From positions 484,251 through 548,250 of the forward strand of contig JAJVDF010000282.1 in the NCBI GenBank assembly GCA_022410635.1: a stretch of 64,000 bases of DNA, in the 5' to 3' direction. The notes under the pieces are model-generated. The model did no database searches and was not told the origin of the DNA. It worked only from the letters and a program-made list of their open reading frames with translations. Of this stretch, positions 45,901 through 54,204 are shown one piece after another. Position 1 is the first letter of the stretch. Every line of letters begins with the position of its first letter. The DNA comes from Tretioscincus oriximinensis (lineage: Eukaryota > Chordata > Lepidosauria > Squamata > Gymnophthalmidae). The position numbers and the translations under genes are program-made.

Positions 45901-48707
45901 AATTGTCTGTTTCTTGTTCATTACTTTGTTTGGGGGAAATAATTCATAGCCGCAAAACCAGCTGCTGCTGTAAGAATAAATGGCCAATTTTGTCCATTGT
46001 ACACAGATTTGTAACAAATAACTGAGCTGGGAATGCATTAGGCAACATTCATAATATATAACCCACAGCTTTCATTTTTATGATTTAGTGATATTTCAGG
46101 ATATTTGTAAATGTGAAGATTGTTCCTGCCATATGTAGCCACTTCATTTTAATTTGCCAGTGTCAGTAATTTAGGAGGATAAAAGAACATTTTGTATTGC
46201 CTGAGCCCAGTTTCTCAGGTGCTCGCGATAAAACTTAATGGCNACCATCTTTACTTGTAGTCATTGTAAGCAGTTTCATCAGAATGGGCAATATTTTTTA
46301 ATTTAAGAGATTCGGGAGATTTAGCAACTCACTTCACCTATATATATATATTTAGAGCTCCAATTTTGTCAGTTTTGAGCTTATAAATCTCCCTCCTTTT
46401 GATCTCGAGTCATTTTGACAGCCTAAGAAGTGGGTGTAGAAATATGTCTTGCATTTGTATTAGCAATGCTTGTTGCAAGGATGGGGATATTATGGTTCCC
46501 ATCTAGTAAGCCAAAATTATATCATATATAACCTGCTATAGGTAATATTGTGAGTACATAATTTTCTGAACTTGCTTAAATGTCTGAAATTCTGATATCA
46601 TGAAACTGATCTTTTTCCTGCCACTCACTTAAGCATTTAAAAGTTTAAAATATTAGCAAAGGGAGAGTTCACTCCAAAACCAGCAATACTGGTGTAAAGT
46701 GGTTTTGTTTTTTTGAAAAATTGGGCCGTAAAGTAGCGTTAAATATTGCCACTTGCATGCCATTTACATGGATAGTTACCAGATTATACTCTGGTGAACA
46801 GCTATGCTTAATTGCTTACAGTAAATAGGCAATAAAAATGCAGTGGGTTAAACTACATCGCATTCATAGTCTGTGTAACCTGGAATTGAGTGTCTTTAAC
46901 AAGGCAGGGTAGTTGCGTTAAAGGACTTTTGTGTAGCAGGTCCTTTGTGTAAGGAAAGGGAAACAGCAAGCAGGCAAAACTAATAAAAAAGAGAAAGAGA
47001 AATTGTTTAGTTTTGGTTTGATCCATTAATTGCTTTACCGGGACTGTCTCGCCTACTAATCCCACTGGCTTCCCTCCCTCAACTCTTGTACCACGTTGAG
47101 CCTTTGCATCCACCGGGCACCTTTTCTTAATCACCATTCTCATATGCATGCACCAGGCTATAGTTGGTCACATTTTTTAAAAAAACAGAAATTTGCTGAA
47201 GTTGATTTACATATGTTTAAACAGTGCTGCGTTATTTTCATTTAGTGAACTCCACTTCCATTTTTGTCTATTCAGGTGTTTGTTTTTAAGGAGAAACTTA
47301 ATAAGCATCTGGTATGCTTTTTATGTGTGGGTAAAATTATGTTCAGCTACAGCTGCAGGCTGGTTTTATTTCTGTCATAAGAAGATTCCATTATTAAGCT
47401 CTCCAGAGTGAGAACTTGAGGTTAGGAAAAGCTGTCGTTGTGCTGAACTTTTTATCATAAGCAAGGCAGTTTGCGTATATTGTTCTTCATCTGTTTTTTA
47501 AAACTTGTTCTATTAATTTGATGGCGGATCATATTGTATCCCTTGAAACTACCCAGTAGTTTACTGTGCTTCTACAAAGGAATTCATTCTACTTTTCATG
47601 CAAATATGGCAGAATCACTGAGGAGAAGGGATTATAAAATGATGGGGACAAAACATTTGATAATATGAACTTGCCTCTGGACTCTCCAGTGTCTCTGGGC
47701 TCGTGTCAAAAATGTCCCTTCCCAGAATCATGGCAAATTCCCAAGTAAGGATGTGCATGAACTCAATTTTTGCCTTTGATTCGATGTCAAAGCAAACTCC
47801 TTATTTGTTTGGTTTGATGGCAAACAGATTCCTCAAACTACTGGCATTCACAGCTACCAACAGTGGGTTCAGTTCATTGAAACGTGAACATCATCCAGCA
47901 AGGGGTCTTTCTGGATTTTAAAACTTAACAGGAAAAAAGATAGGCAGATTGAGCTCTTGTAGACAAGTCTATTTCACGCAGACAATTTGAAGAAGTAGAC
48001 TTGCCTATGAAAATTCATGCTGCCTGCCTTTTCCGAGTTAGTCTCCAAGGTACTACAAGGTCTCTTGTTAGATATTCTGGACCCAGATTAACATGACTAT
48101 TTTTTTGAAATCTACCATGTTGTGAACAATATGTTCAATTCATTATGCGTTGGTTGGAACATGAACTCTTTATACAAATTCATAAGCATTAACCAAACTT
48201 TGCCTGTCTCTACTCTCCAATATTATTGGAACTTTATTTTGAGGACAGCTCTATCTTTCCATAGCTTGAAATTCTAATTCTTGTTGGTGCCTGAAATACA
48301 TCTTTCTTTTATGAGGAGTGTTTTGTTTTGCGTGTTTCCTGTATTTGCATTGTACAGTTCGATCTTTAACTAGTAAACTTTTTAAAAAAGAAAATCATTT
48401 CTGTGTTATGGATTAGAGATGGGTGCACTAATAAGCGTTGTGTTGATATGTGCATGGAAATACTTTTTTCTTTTTTCCAGCTACAGATAAGGACGATAGT
48501 TCTGAAGACATTTCCGTGCCAAGTAGTCCACATACAGAAGCTATTCAACATAGTTCAGTCAGCACTTCCAACGGTGTAAGCTCAACCTCTAAGGCAGAAG
48601 CGGTGGCCACCTCTGTTCTCACCCAAATGGCAGACCAGAGCACAGAGCCGGTCCTCACACAGATCGAAATGGCTCCCCCACCCCAGTCGCAGCCTTCAGG
48701 AAGTTGA
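18949..48707 (+). CDS. ATF2: ATF2, activating transcription factor 2 (11 coding exons, 487 aa)
   Basis: Sequence-specific nuclear activator. It binds CRE/AP-1-like DNA as a homodimer or with JUN and is switched on by JNK/p38 phosphorylation. Coding exons: 18949-18996, 22172-22268, 27113-27231, 27698-27826, 29072-29250, 30507-30621, 31875-31961, 42166-42315, 44199-44405, 45336-45441, 48481-48707. All introns are GT-AG and all phases join. The 487 residues equal human ATF2 (505) without its 18-residue N-terminal extension. Visible domains: C2H2 finger (C9, C14, H27, H31); TPTP with T51 and T53 (human T69/T71); Ser-Pro at 72 (human S90); a Pro/Ser/Thr/Gln-rich middle; basic region with N344 and R352; leucine zipper L362, 369, 376, 383, 390. 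T34 and S44 (human T52 and S62, reported PKC and kinase sites) are kept. The C-terminal ATM sites differ from human. The start ATG follows in-frame stops. No disabling change was seen. Confidence 0.97.
20312..20765. mobile_element. Non-autonomous hAT element, copy 1 (454 bp)
   Basis: Its ends are CAGTGATGGCTAACC and the complement of CAGTAATAGTGAACC. A perfect 8-bp target duplication atctagat flanks it (20304-20311 and 20766-20773). It shares its whole interior with 32075-32677. No transposase frame is left. Confidence 0.92.
20775..22171. other. ATF2 intron, nothing recognised
   Basis: Unique-looking intronic sequence up to the acceptor AG at 22170-22171. Confidence 0.4.
22172..22268 (+). 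CDS. ATF2: ATF2 coding exon 2 (finger histidines)
   Basis: 97 bases, 32 residues from RFTNEDHLAVHKHKH to DSVIVA plus the first base of an Asp codon; donor GTTAGT. It completes the C2H2 zinc finger (H27, H31). The finger is the part known to hold the bZIP in an inactive intramolecular contact. Confidence 0.97.
22826..23041 (+). mobile_element. CR1 LINE 3' end
   Basis: It contains gaaataccatttgcagggag, gtgggccactgtgtgagaca and a tail ctcttagattctta, as in the other CR1 3' ends here. Confidence 0.75.
23045..24810. other. ATF2 intron, nothing recognised
   Basis: No exon or clear repeat was seen. Confidence 0.4.
24814..25004. mobile_element. TIR miniature element, copy 2 (diverged)
   Basis: The interior (cttccctcaggtgctgcagc, cacctggtgaaa, atggccattaaaggt) and right end (ttttatcagctaactgaaccc) align with 10407-10584. 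The left terminal repeat is badly decayed. Confidence 0.6.
25647..25956 (+). mobile_element. Type A SINE with an inserted LINE tail
   Basis: Head, middle and final aaacccagtttttcttctt match type A. About 45 bases near 25838-25880 (gggcagggtataagtac then (AAAT)n) are foreign and match the extreme 3' end of an L2-like LINE, so this copy was hit by a very short LINE insertion. Confidence 0.68.
26566..26886 (+). mobile_element. tRNA-derived SINE, type A
   Basis: It has the A-box region atggctcagtcat, the body actcaactgttcgaaag with an internal duplicated piece (tagatttgcagtctatattt and variant), and the end tggagtataaaaattagatt. Confidence 0.7.
27113..27231 (+). CDS. ATF2: ATF2 coding exon 3 (TPTP phosphorylation motif)
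   Basis: 119 bases, entering in phase 1. It encodes (D)QTPTPTRFLKNCEEVGLF to SEDDIKK. T51 and T53 are the JNK/p38 sites (T69/T71 in human numbering), and S72-P matches human S90. Donor GTGTGT. Confidence 0.97.
27698..27826 (+). CDS. ATF2: ATF2 coding exon 4
   Basis: 129 bases, phase 0 at both ends, encoding MPLDLSPLATPIIRNKLEEP to ESTTSDEK. It is part of the transactivation region. Being phase-symmetric it could be skipped without a frameshift. Donor GTCAGT. Confidence 0.97.
28508..28860 (-). mobile_element. CR1 LINE 3' fragment
   Basis: Complement of the CR1 3' segment: caagaacataagag tail at the left, then the GTGGACCACTGTGAGAGACA region. It is diverged and lies 210 bases before coding exon 5. 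Confidence 0.72.
29072..29250 (+). CDS. ATF2: ATF2 coding exon 5
   Basis: 179 bases encoding EVSLQQTAQPTSTIVRPASL to APSSNRPI plus two bases of a Val codon. This is the Gln/Ser/Thr-rich linker of ATF2. Acceptor TTCCTTGTAG, donor GTGAGT. Confidence 0.96.
29550..30090. other. GC-rich intronic block of unknown nature
   Basis: Its base composition differs sharply from the AT-rich intron around it, with clear edges at about 29560 and 30030. The end (gattcctcttttattaatag) resembles a retroelement 3' end, but no family was recognised. No conserved protein is encoded in any frame. Confidence 0.35.
30160..30309. repeat. Fold-back element, copy 3 (perfect 116-bp palindrome)
   Basis: The arms 30194-30251 and 30252-30309 are exact reverse complements meeting at AAGCTT with no loop. 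The one-sided terminal segment (30160-30193) is the same as in copy 2. A perfect 12-bp target duplication ctaaaaattgat flanks it at 30148-30159 and 30310-30321. It lies 185 bases before coding exon 6. Confidence 0.93.
30507..30621 (+). CDS. ATF2: ATF2 coding exon 6
   Basis: 115 bases encoding (V)PVPGPFPLLLHLPNGQTMPV to HVPTAVP, almost the same as the human exon. Donor GTAAGT. Confidence 0.97.
30842..31136 (+). mobile_element. tRNA-derived SINE, type A
   Basis: The A-box region gtggctcagtcac, body caactcaactattcgaaag and tail gggtataaaaactcaagtct match the other type A copies. Confidence 0.75.
31440..31800 (+). repeat. Unclassified dispersed repeat, copy 2
   Basis: It aligns with 7330-7660 in the same orientation through several landmarks. 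It ends about 75 bases before coding exon 7. Function unknown. Confidence 0.5.
31875..31961 (+). CDS. ATF2: ATF2 coding exon 7
   Basis: 87 bases, phase-symmetric, encoding IVRPVTMVPSIPGIPGPSSP to QSEAKL. Donor GTAAGT. The following intron is the largest coding-region intron (10.2 kb). Confidence 0.97.
32075..32677. mobile_element. Non-autonomous hAT element, copy 2, with nested insertion
   Basis: Same family as 20312-20765. The ends CAGTGATGACTAACC and GTTTGCCATCN match hAT termini, and a perfect 8-bp duplication tcctatgt flanks it (32067-32074, 32678-32685). About 155 extra bases at 32383-32537 are an L2-like LINE tail in minus orientation, absent from copy 1. Confidence 0.9.
32383..32537 (-). 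mobile_element. L2-like LINE tail nested in a hAT element
   Basis: It contains ccctatacctgaaggtctca and gtgggaagaaaaatgatatt, shared with minus-strand L2-like copies at 54480 and 61770. Confidence 0.7.
32900..33452 (+). mobile_element. CR1 LINE 3' end with terminal coding relic
   Basis: It starts in sequence equivalent to the C terminus of CR1 ORF2 (LGLFSLE-type, rlqrldlfsle) and passes through the segment with cattccttgaaactgatggg. It ends gtgggcctctgtgtgagaca and ctcttcttacgttctta. Frameshifted. Confidence 0.8.
33616..33700. repeat. Short perfect inverted repeat at a fold-back terminus
   Basis: cagctgcttctttgaat and its exact complement are separated by five bases (taaag). The left part continues the terminal segment of the fold-back family (gatccagattaacacagc), here present in both orientations. 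Confidence 0.65.
33700..35775. other. ATF2 intron, mostly unrecognised
   Basis: 34040-34460 is moderately GC-rich. 35100-35200 holds degenerate repeats of cagaataataaaagta. No exon was seen. Confidence 0.4.
35780..36085 (+). repeat. 300-bp homopurine (GAAG-type) tract
   Basis: An almost unbroken run of A and G on the + strand, built from variants of gaagg, gaaag and gaacaaat, with few pyrimidines. Such tracts are prone to triplex formation and length change. Its serine/leucine/phenylalanine-rich minus-strand open frames are composition artefacts. Confidence 0.85.
36090..37210. other. ATF2 intron with a fold-back relic at its end
   Basis: Mostly unrecognised. 37125-37205 carries a decayed fold-back arm (ccttagagaccaac). 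Confidence 0.4.
37211..39460 (-). mobile_element. CR1 LINE, 5'-truncated (2.2 kb), endonuclease end plus reverse transcriptase
   Basis: Read on the minus strand it encodes, in order: a segment SVILDLILTNKEEIVEEVRV then the end of the endonuclease/linker (GGSGHAIIEF, about 39400); the RT fingers FKSPGPNELHTKVLK, VVPIFKK and GNYRPVSLTSIPGK (about 38700-38460); YLDFIKAFDKVSH and SSGVPQGSIL (about 38330-38140); the catalytic FADDTKL (about 38060); then the thumb and the C terminus. The 3' end at 37211 is the CR1 terminus tagaatcatagaatgatag read on +. Stops and frameshifts make it inactive. ORF1 and most of the endonuclease are missing, the usual 5' truncation. It sits antisense in the long ATF2 intron. 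Confidence 0.92.
39480..39600. repeat. Decayed fold-back family arm and terminus
   Basis: It has agtagacttgtc, actgcctgccttttct and the terminal ccagactaacacagct-atttctttgaa, in the opposite orientation to the copies at 13513 and 30160. Confidence 0.6.
39783..40135. other. Intronic stretch with a 106-codon open frame, not accepted as a gene
   Basis: A + strand frame is open at 39790-40110 but has no recognised domain. It is GC-rich for the intron. It may be a decayed retrocopy, but no parent was recognised. Confidence 0.2.
40146..40799 (-). mobile_element. L1-like LINE 3' end (about 650 bp)
   Basis: The minus strand encodes SPFWSMIQETIEKILKTNLT then LTNDLPQARNNYKL and ITAAKLEIAKK. This matches the C-terminal W...I..I and LTAAK..IA.KWK pattern of L1-type LINEs. 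On the minus strand an AATAAA and an A-rich tail end at about 40150. The flanks taccaaacac (40136-40145) and taccgaacac (40800-40809) form a 10-bp target duplication with one mismatch. Confidence 0.7.
40810..42165. other. ATF2 intron, nothing recognised
   Basis: AT-rich up to the acceptor AG at 42164-42165. Confidence 0.4.
42166..42315 (+). CDS. ATF2: ATF2 coding exon 8
   Basis: 150 bases, phase-symmetric, encoding RLKAALTQQHSQVTNGDTTK to PATSTTETP; donor GTATGA. CAG/GTAACA inside the exon (boundary 42201/42202) resembles a second donor; its use would drop 38 residues in frame. The encoded segment is the least conserved stretch compared with human. Confidence 0.96.
43255..43680 (+). pseudogene. 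L2-like LINE C-terminal and 3' fragment
   Basis: The + strand reads LKELHWMPICFKAQFRVL-like residues, the L-LHWLPV-YRI-FK-L motif of L2-clade LINEs, then a decayed remainder ending gggcaggatataaatt. A (G)12 run follows near 43719. Confidence 0.65.
44199..44405 (+). CDS. ATF2: ATF2 coding exon 9 (basic region and first zipper heptads)
   Basis: 207 bases, phase-symmetric, encoding ASPAPLAPQTPNTGGRRRRA to SSLNGQLQ. It carries the DNA-contact signature N344-RAAAS-R-C-R352 with flanking Lys/Arg clusters (nuclear localisation) and zipper leucines 362, 369 and 376. From GRRRRAANEDP onward it is identical to human as I know it; the first 14 residues have diverged. Confidence 0.98.
44689..44928 (+). 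mobile_element. tRNA-derived SINE, type B
   Basis: Head gagccagtctg-tgtagtg, B box ggttcggttct, body ctgggtgaccttgggcta, and an end gagtataaaaaccgactttt plus (TTC)n. It shares its tail with type A SINEs. Confidence 0.8.
45336..45441 (+). CDS. ATF2: ATF2 coding exon 10 (rest of the leucine zipper)
   Basis: 106 bases encoding NEVTLLRNEVAQLKQLLLAH to KKSGYH plus one base of a Thr codon. It holds zipper leucines 383 and 390. The first residue is Asn where human has Ser. Donor GTGAGT. Confidence 0.97.
45442..48480. other. Last ATF2 intron
   Basis: Mostly unrecognised. 47945-48112 is a decayed fold-back family copy (tgtagacaagtc and agtagacttgcc opposed, then ttagtctccaagg and the terminus cagattaacatgact). 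It ends with a long pyrimidine tract before AG at 48479-48480. Confidence 0.55.
48481..48707 (+). CDS. ATF2: ATF2 last coding exon
   Basis: 227 bases, entering in phase 1, encoding (T)TDKDDSSEDISVPSSPHTEA to QSQPSGS and TGA at 48705-48707. The C terminus reads LTQIEMAPPPQSQPSGS: the residue aligned with human S490 is Thr before Gln, and the one aligned with human S498 is Pro. The Ser before the final QPSGS is kept. Confidence 0.97.
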
Positions 48708-49873
48708 TTAAAATTTTGCGTTGTTTTTAGATATTCCTTAGCAACTTCAAAGGGAAACCAAGGAAAACAGCCTTCATCTAGGAGAAATCTGTAGCTTCAA
48801 AAATTCATCTGTAAAATTCAAACTTGAATTTGGCTTTGAAAGTCGGCAAACGGGAATTGCACAACTGGATCTAGTCTGTGAATAAGACACCTAGGTTCAC
48901 TTTTTCTTTCTTTTGTTGTTGCTAGTTTTTTTCAGTGCTCGTCATATAAAAGTGTTGGTACAGTTGAATGTACTTTTTTTCTTTAATCTGTTAGTATTCC
49001 AAGAAACATTGAGAGCAGGCACTAAGAATGCTTCCCTCATACACACACACATACACACACACAAAGAATGCGACAGAAATCTTGTAACATTTTATACCAA
49101 AGTTCTGCAAAGAATCCTATGGACTTGTGCAGTCTGCAAGGTCAGAAAGCACTAGGCAAGAGAAAAAAAGTCAGGAACAGTAAATTTGCTTTTAGTCTTT
49201 TTGCCTTTATATTGTTTTGCACATTAAAAGAGGAAAAGCGTTGGGAGAATACATTTATATTGTGTAGCTTTTTCTTTGGCTTTTTTAACACTTTTTGTGG
49301 TTTTAATTTTTTGTTCAGCCGGGCCAGTACAGTATGTGATTTTCATTACCTTTTTATGCACATATATAATCATGATCAGGGTCATTACTAGCTTGATTTT
49401 CCTTTTTTTAAAAAAAAAATAGATGTTAGTGTCACTAGCACTTCCATTTTTACAATCAGGAGCTTCGTTTTTTGCTGCACCGAAAGCAGCATGCAGCTAC
49501 CCTCTGACAAAAGTAACAAAGAACAGCGAAGGATACTCGACAGGGTTGTGTGAAAGATGGAATACTTTTTTCAAAGCTCACTCGATATTTTGTGGTTTCT
49601 GGGTCTTAAATGTGAGGAACTTTCTCATTCTTCATTATGGTATGGATGCCAAGCGTACTTAAAGTTCACCAAACTGCTGAAAGCTTCTTCGTTTTTGTTA
49701 CCGCCTTGTACATATCAAGGTAACTCGTATTCTGGTATAAGCATTGGCACCTGTTAGTGGCGCGTTTTGATATCTTTCTTATGGGAAAGAGAAAAAAATA
49801 TCTACCATACCAAGGAAACAATGTCATGACGGTGTGATGTGTGTGTATGTATGAAAGGAAGAGAGAATGCAAA

Positions 49874-49887
49874 AATAAATAAATAAA
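49874..49887 (+). terminator. ATF2: Proximal poly(A) signal cluster
   Basis: Three overlapping AATAAA hexamers, about 1.17 kb after the stop codon. Use would give a short 3' UTR isoform. Confidence 0.5.
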
Positions 49888-51332
49888 AGAGTGGTTTAAT
49901 CGTGCTGCCAGCAACCTGTGTTTGAATGTTTAAAGATGCCTTTGATGTGATGCTGGCTTTATAGACAATTGCAATTTTTAAATGTTATTTACTATGTGAA
50001 CTTGGATAACTAACATTCCATAATGTAGTTTGTTTCTGATGAGATGATTGTAGGTACACTTTTTCTCATTATCCAATCATCTGTAGGATACTGAGGGGTT
50101 TTTTTAATGTGCCATTATCAATTTTAATTCTGTACTCAAGTTAAAAAGGTATAATATTTTATGAGTAAGTTGTCAAAAAGTGGTATGTTCTTTCAGATCA
50201 GGAAAAATGTATTAACAGTGATGGAAATTGCTTAGTAGCAACATCTGGCAGTGAAAAAAGAAAGAAAATTCCATTATGTATATATCAAACATTTAATGCA
50301 TTTACTGTGGGTTGTGTAATTCATTTGTTCTATGCTCTGCTTTAACATAGGGTGCCACCAACCTATGAAGTGAAACTTTCAGTTTTAAACCATTGGATTA
50401 TAATTGGTGGCAATGACAGAGAACAACTTTAATTTATATGATGTACAACCAAACTAGAATGGAAGCTAAACCAAGTCATTAAATTATGTATATACCATTT
50501 CAGTGCTTTAAGTCTGAAAACAAGAATTTAAATATTTTGTGTATTAAAAGTATAAGGAAACAAGTTTTGTGTAGTTTGCAGAAAGTCTTCTAAATACATT
50601 CATCAAGCTTATTTTAAAAGTTTTTTTNAAAAAATAAGCTTTTGAAATTTAAACAGAATAACACAGCAAACCCCTCACAAGTATAGCGTACAACCTCTGG
50701 CACAAAATGTGAATTCTGCAAGNAGCCTCTGATCTAATTCTTGTTTTGATAGGATGAGGATCTGCGACCAGTAGAACTGGAGATGGTGCAAGTACACGGC
50801 ATTTGTGCTGACAGAAGCATTAGAATTGTTCCCATGATTCCTGGTCTCTCAAGTTTATATGTATGCGGAAGGCTAGTTGCACCAACTTACTAGGGTCGGG
50901 GTAGTTGGACCTGATCAGCTCAATAGGCCAAGTTTGCCCGATGGGCAGAACTTGTCAGGCACTGCAGTGCTGCCTCCTTTCATTTCTCTTTCCAAGCAAC
51001 ACAGTGAAATGAATGGTGTTGGTGGAGTGGCAATTTCTGATGCTTATAAGGCAAGTCCTGTTTTAAATCTTATTTAATTTTTTTTAAAGTAATAAGCTGT
51101 TGCTGTTGTAAATTTAAATGTGTGAGGAGAAATGTAAATGACTTTAATGGAGGGGTTATGAAAATCCTATCTGTGTTTCAAGAAACAGATCAGTTGTATA
51201 ACCATATATTCTGTTTTAAAATGTATGTCACACTACTTCTGTATCTTGAATTTGAGAACATTGCATTTAAACATGTTTCACAAACTGTACTGTTTTCTTC
51301 AGTNTGCAGTTTGCATGAGTCGCTCATCAGAG

Positions 51333-51338
51333 AATAAA
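51333..51338 (+). terminator. ATF2: Distal poly(A) signal
   Basis: AATAAA followed by an AT-rich then mixed stretch, about 2.6 kb after the stop codon, just before interspersed repeats resume. Confidence 0.55.
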
Positions 51339-51504
51339 ATCTATCTTTAAATTGTACCTGCATGGGAATCATGATTCACCTCCTGTACAGTTTACATCAG
51401 TTGTACAGTCCTAAAAATCAACCTGATTTACCTCTGTGTGATCCATTTGGCAAAACCACGTTTAGGATTGTGCCAATAGAGTTACCAGCACTGAAGACTC
51501 TTTC

Positions 51505-51668
51505 ACCTGGGCTTTAGTTGAAGAAATGCCATTTTCCTTCCCACCTTCAGATACTATTTTGTCACTGTTTTAATATGTCAATTTTGTATTGTTGTTTTTG
51601 TTGTTGGCCATCCTGAGATCGTGAGGCATAGGCCAGGGTATAAGTATAAAGAAAGAAAGAAAATAAAG
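51505..51668 (+). mobile_element. L2-like LINE 3' tail
   Basis: ctttagttgaagaaatgcc, ccaccttcagatactat and a tail with gccagggtataagtataaag and (GAAA)n; compare 59085-59370. Confidence 0.7.
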
Positions 51669-51669
51669 A

Positions 51670-52405
51670 AATGCAGGTAGATTTGAAAGCAGAGGGTCAT
51701 TGGTCCAATCCCCTGATCCTCTGTTTCACTGTCAGAAAAACTGAGGTCATCCATTGGGATGTCCATTTAGTCAACGAAGAGTCAGATAAAATAATAAAAT
51801 TGAAAAGAACAATACTGGGTCTTTCTGTTGGGAGACTGCAAGCAGAGAAAGCCATGAACTTGTGTTTTGCTGATGGCCTCCTAATGCAGCTTCTTCACCA
51901 CTGGGAGAACAGATTATGTTCTCACGAAAGGAAATACTTCAAACGAAACAATTCACTGGCCACTCTTTGGAATAGTAGCCTTGTGCGTATTTACAGGTCT
52001 CTGATAGATTGCATTTCACAAACTTAACAGACGAATTACTGCCTGAATAGCAGTCAAGCTGCCCAGNGGTGTTTTGCTTAGCATTGCTGACTTGCATTCC
52101 TTTAAACTCTGCACACGACAAGAAAGTCACACCTTGCGTAGTACTGATCAGTTAACACAAATACAATCCTGTGTGCAATTTCAAGGGAAGAGGCATAGAA
52201 TCAACATAACCGAAACTAAATTGAATAATCAAAACTAAACTGCCTCAAAATACAGCCAACTCTGTAATTGCTTTCTTGTGTATAGTAGAGGGATATTTGT
52301 GAGGAGACTCACTTTATAAAGGGTAAGCAATATGTTGCATTTAGAAACCTTCCCTAACCAATTAAAGTATATGAAGAAAAATATGGATTTATCAAATAGA
52401 AGAAG
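51670..52405. other. Intergenic, nothing recognised
   Basis: A 118-codon open frame at 51671-52027 has no recognised motif. Confidence 0.4.
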
Positions 52406-52409
52406 TACA

Positions 52410-52542
52410 AGAAAATGGGTGAAGATTTTTCCTTCTTCTATTTCAGGCTGCTCAGGTGCAATTGGTGGGCCACTGTGTGNGACAGNGTGTTGGACTATAT
52501 GGGCTCCAGCCCGATTCAGCAGGGCTCCTCTTACGTNCTTCA
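52410..52542 (+). mobile_element. CR1 LINE 3' end, short
   Basis: caattggtgggccactgtgtg, attcagcagggctcctctta: the terminal 130 bases of the CR1 family seen elsewhere. Confidence 0.72.
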
Positions 52543-53052
52543 AAAGAATCTGTTTTTTATCCCCCAACCTTTTCACCCGAAGGGACTCACAGCAGCTTAC
52601 AAGCTTAATTTTCACNTGAAGGGTTACATCTTATTCTAGCTTCCCCATCAGATTAATGGTGGTACTCATTTATCTAATTGAAATATACAGGGTGCTTCAA
52701 AAAATGTATACACAATCAGAATTGTATTGATGCTGCAGGTTACCAATTTGAACAGTATTAACATTTGTTATTTACGTTATATTTACATTGGACTTTAAGC
52801 TTTCTAATTTCCTGAAATTTAACTTTGTCGAACAGTAGAACAGTAAATAAATTTTCTATGGAAGTTCACAGTGTGTATACATTTTTTGAAGCATCCTGTA
52901 GAATGCAAATCTGATTTCTTTGAAATAGCTGAGTTAGCTAGAGCTGAAGGCCGGTAGAGGGCACTCACCCTCCCCACCTCTGACACAGGGCCATAAAACC
53001 AGATCTTTCAAATGAAAGACCCGCTCTTAGCGACTACACCATTTGTGTCCTG
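52543..53052 (-). mobile_element. Type A SINE split by a mariner-like element
   Basis: 52543-52685 is the complement of the SINE 3' half (cacccgaagggactcacagc) and 52901-53052 the complement of its head and middle (agctgagttagctagagctg). Removing 52688-52898 rejoins a normal SINE. Confidence 0.82.
52688..52898. mobile_element. Mariner-like miniature element, 211 bp
   Basis: Terminal inverted repeats of about 28 bp begin CAGGGTGCTTCAAAAAATG and end CATTTTTTGAAGCATCCTG, with TA on both sides (52686-52687 and 52899-52900). The interior is AT-rich and non-coding. The insertion is inside a SINE, so it is younger than that SINE. Confidence 0.9.
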
Positions 53053-53054
53053 TA

Positions 53055-54200
53055 GCTTTTAATTAATGACAAAATGTGCCTAACCTTATGGAACAATCAA
53101 CCAGATCATAATGAACTTTTAAGATCCCTCTCCTAAGTGGTGCCTGCATACACGATATTATATAGGTTTGGGATTGTAGATGAAACAGCTGGCATATAAA
53201 GCCTTCTGGTAATAGCATTTCAGAAGGGCTCCGCATGTGTTCCTCAGGTCCCTTGCCAAGAAAGTTGTTCTTTGTAACTACATTTTTTATTCTGAGTTCA
53301 TCTAGAACGTCAGGAAGTGTTCCTGAGCCTCTTGGCAACACTTGTATTCATAGCAGAGCAGCCGGNTTTTTTGTACTTAACAATAACGAAGATAAAATGC
53401 ATGACTCGAAGAAGTGCAGGCTGTCCCAGACTTTTTACTTAGTGGACGAATAAAATGTGCCGTGAAACAACCATTTCTCTTTCCAGAAAAGGGAGAGAGA
53501 TTGCAGCTGAGATACAAGGTGCCAGCTAAGTGGCAAATGGCCATACAGCTATGAATTAAAGGTAAGCAACGCTGTATTCTTTGTATTCTTCTTCATCTTC
53601 TGAAATCACTCATTTAAAGGCATTTCTGAGGGACAATGTCTTATTTTAAACATTGAATGATGCCCATGGTTTCTTAATTCAATGTCTTCCCTTGTGAAAG
53701 GACATTTCTTCGGTCTGCCTAGGGATTACAGTGTCTTTAATCTCAAGGACAAATTATGTCTTTGCAGTCCTAAGCAATGCATCTAAAAGCTGGTTTGTAA
53801 AATGTTATTTTTGCATACCATGGAACTTCAGTTGTGCACACAAAACTCTTTAAATAGCTCAAAAAAGGAAACAATTAAAGAGAGAGAGCAAGATAATGTG
53901 GATCAACAGGCGATTACAGAGAAAGAATATGTTTGCCAGCTGGAGTCAATTTTTTCCCATTAATAAGGCTGCAGATAAACTTGATAGTTCCCATCATACA
54001 GAAACAATTTGTCAATTTATTATTAAGTGTCACAGACCAAAAATTTACAATCACGTTTATAAAAATTGAAACACAAATGTATAACTACATTGTTGAAGCA
54101 AAAATAAGAATCGATAATCTAAAGTTTTAAAAATAAGTTGCACAGACATTAGTATTTTAGATTTTTCAGACACTAGAAGATGAAGGAGGTTTGTTTTCTG
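53055..54200. other. Intergenic, nothing recognised
   Basis: No gene or clear repeat was seen. Confidence 0.4.
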
Positions 54201-54204
54201 TACC

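Larger units (their letters stand above)
48708..51355 (+). other. ATF2: ATF2 3' untranslated region
   Basis: AT-rich sequence without repeats of the kinds found on either side, as expected for a conserved long 3' UTR. It includes a (CA)n stretch near 49042. The extent is inferred from the distal poly(A) signal; interspersed repeats resume at about 51505. Confidence 0.65.

Noticed and set aside
18949..48707. ATF7 or CREB5 instead of ATF2
   Set aside because: The MSDDKPFLCTAPGCGQ start, the whole linker and the C terminus ending QSQPSGS follow ATF2 residue by residue, and the neighbour is ATP5MC3.
49035..49065. (CA)n stretch in the 3' UTR as a functional element
   Set aside because: A short ordinary microsatellite with no supporting context.
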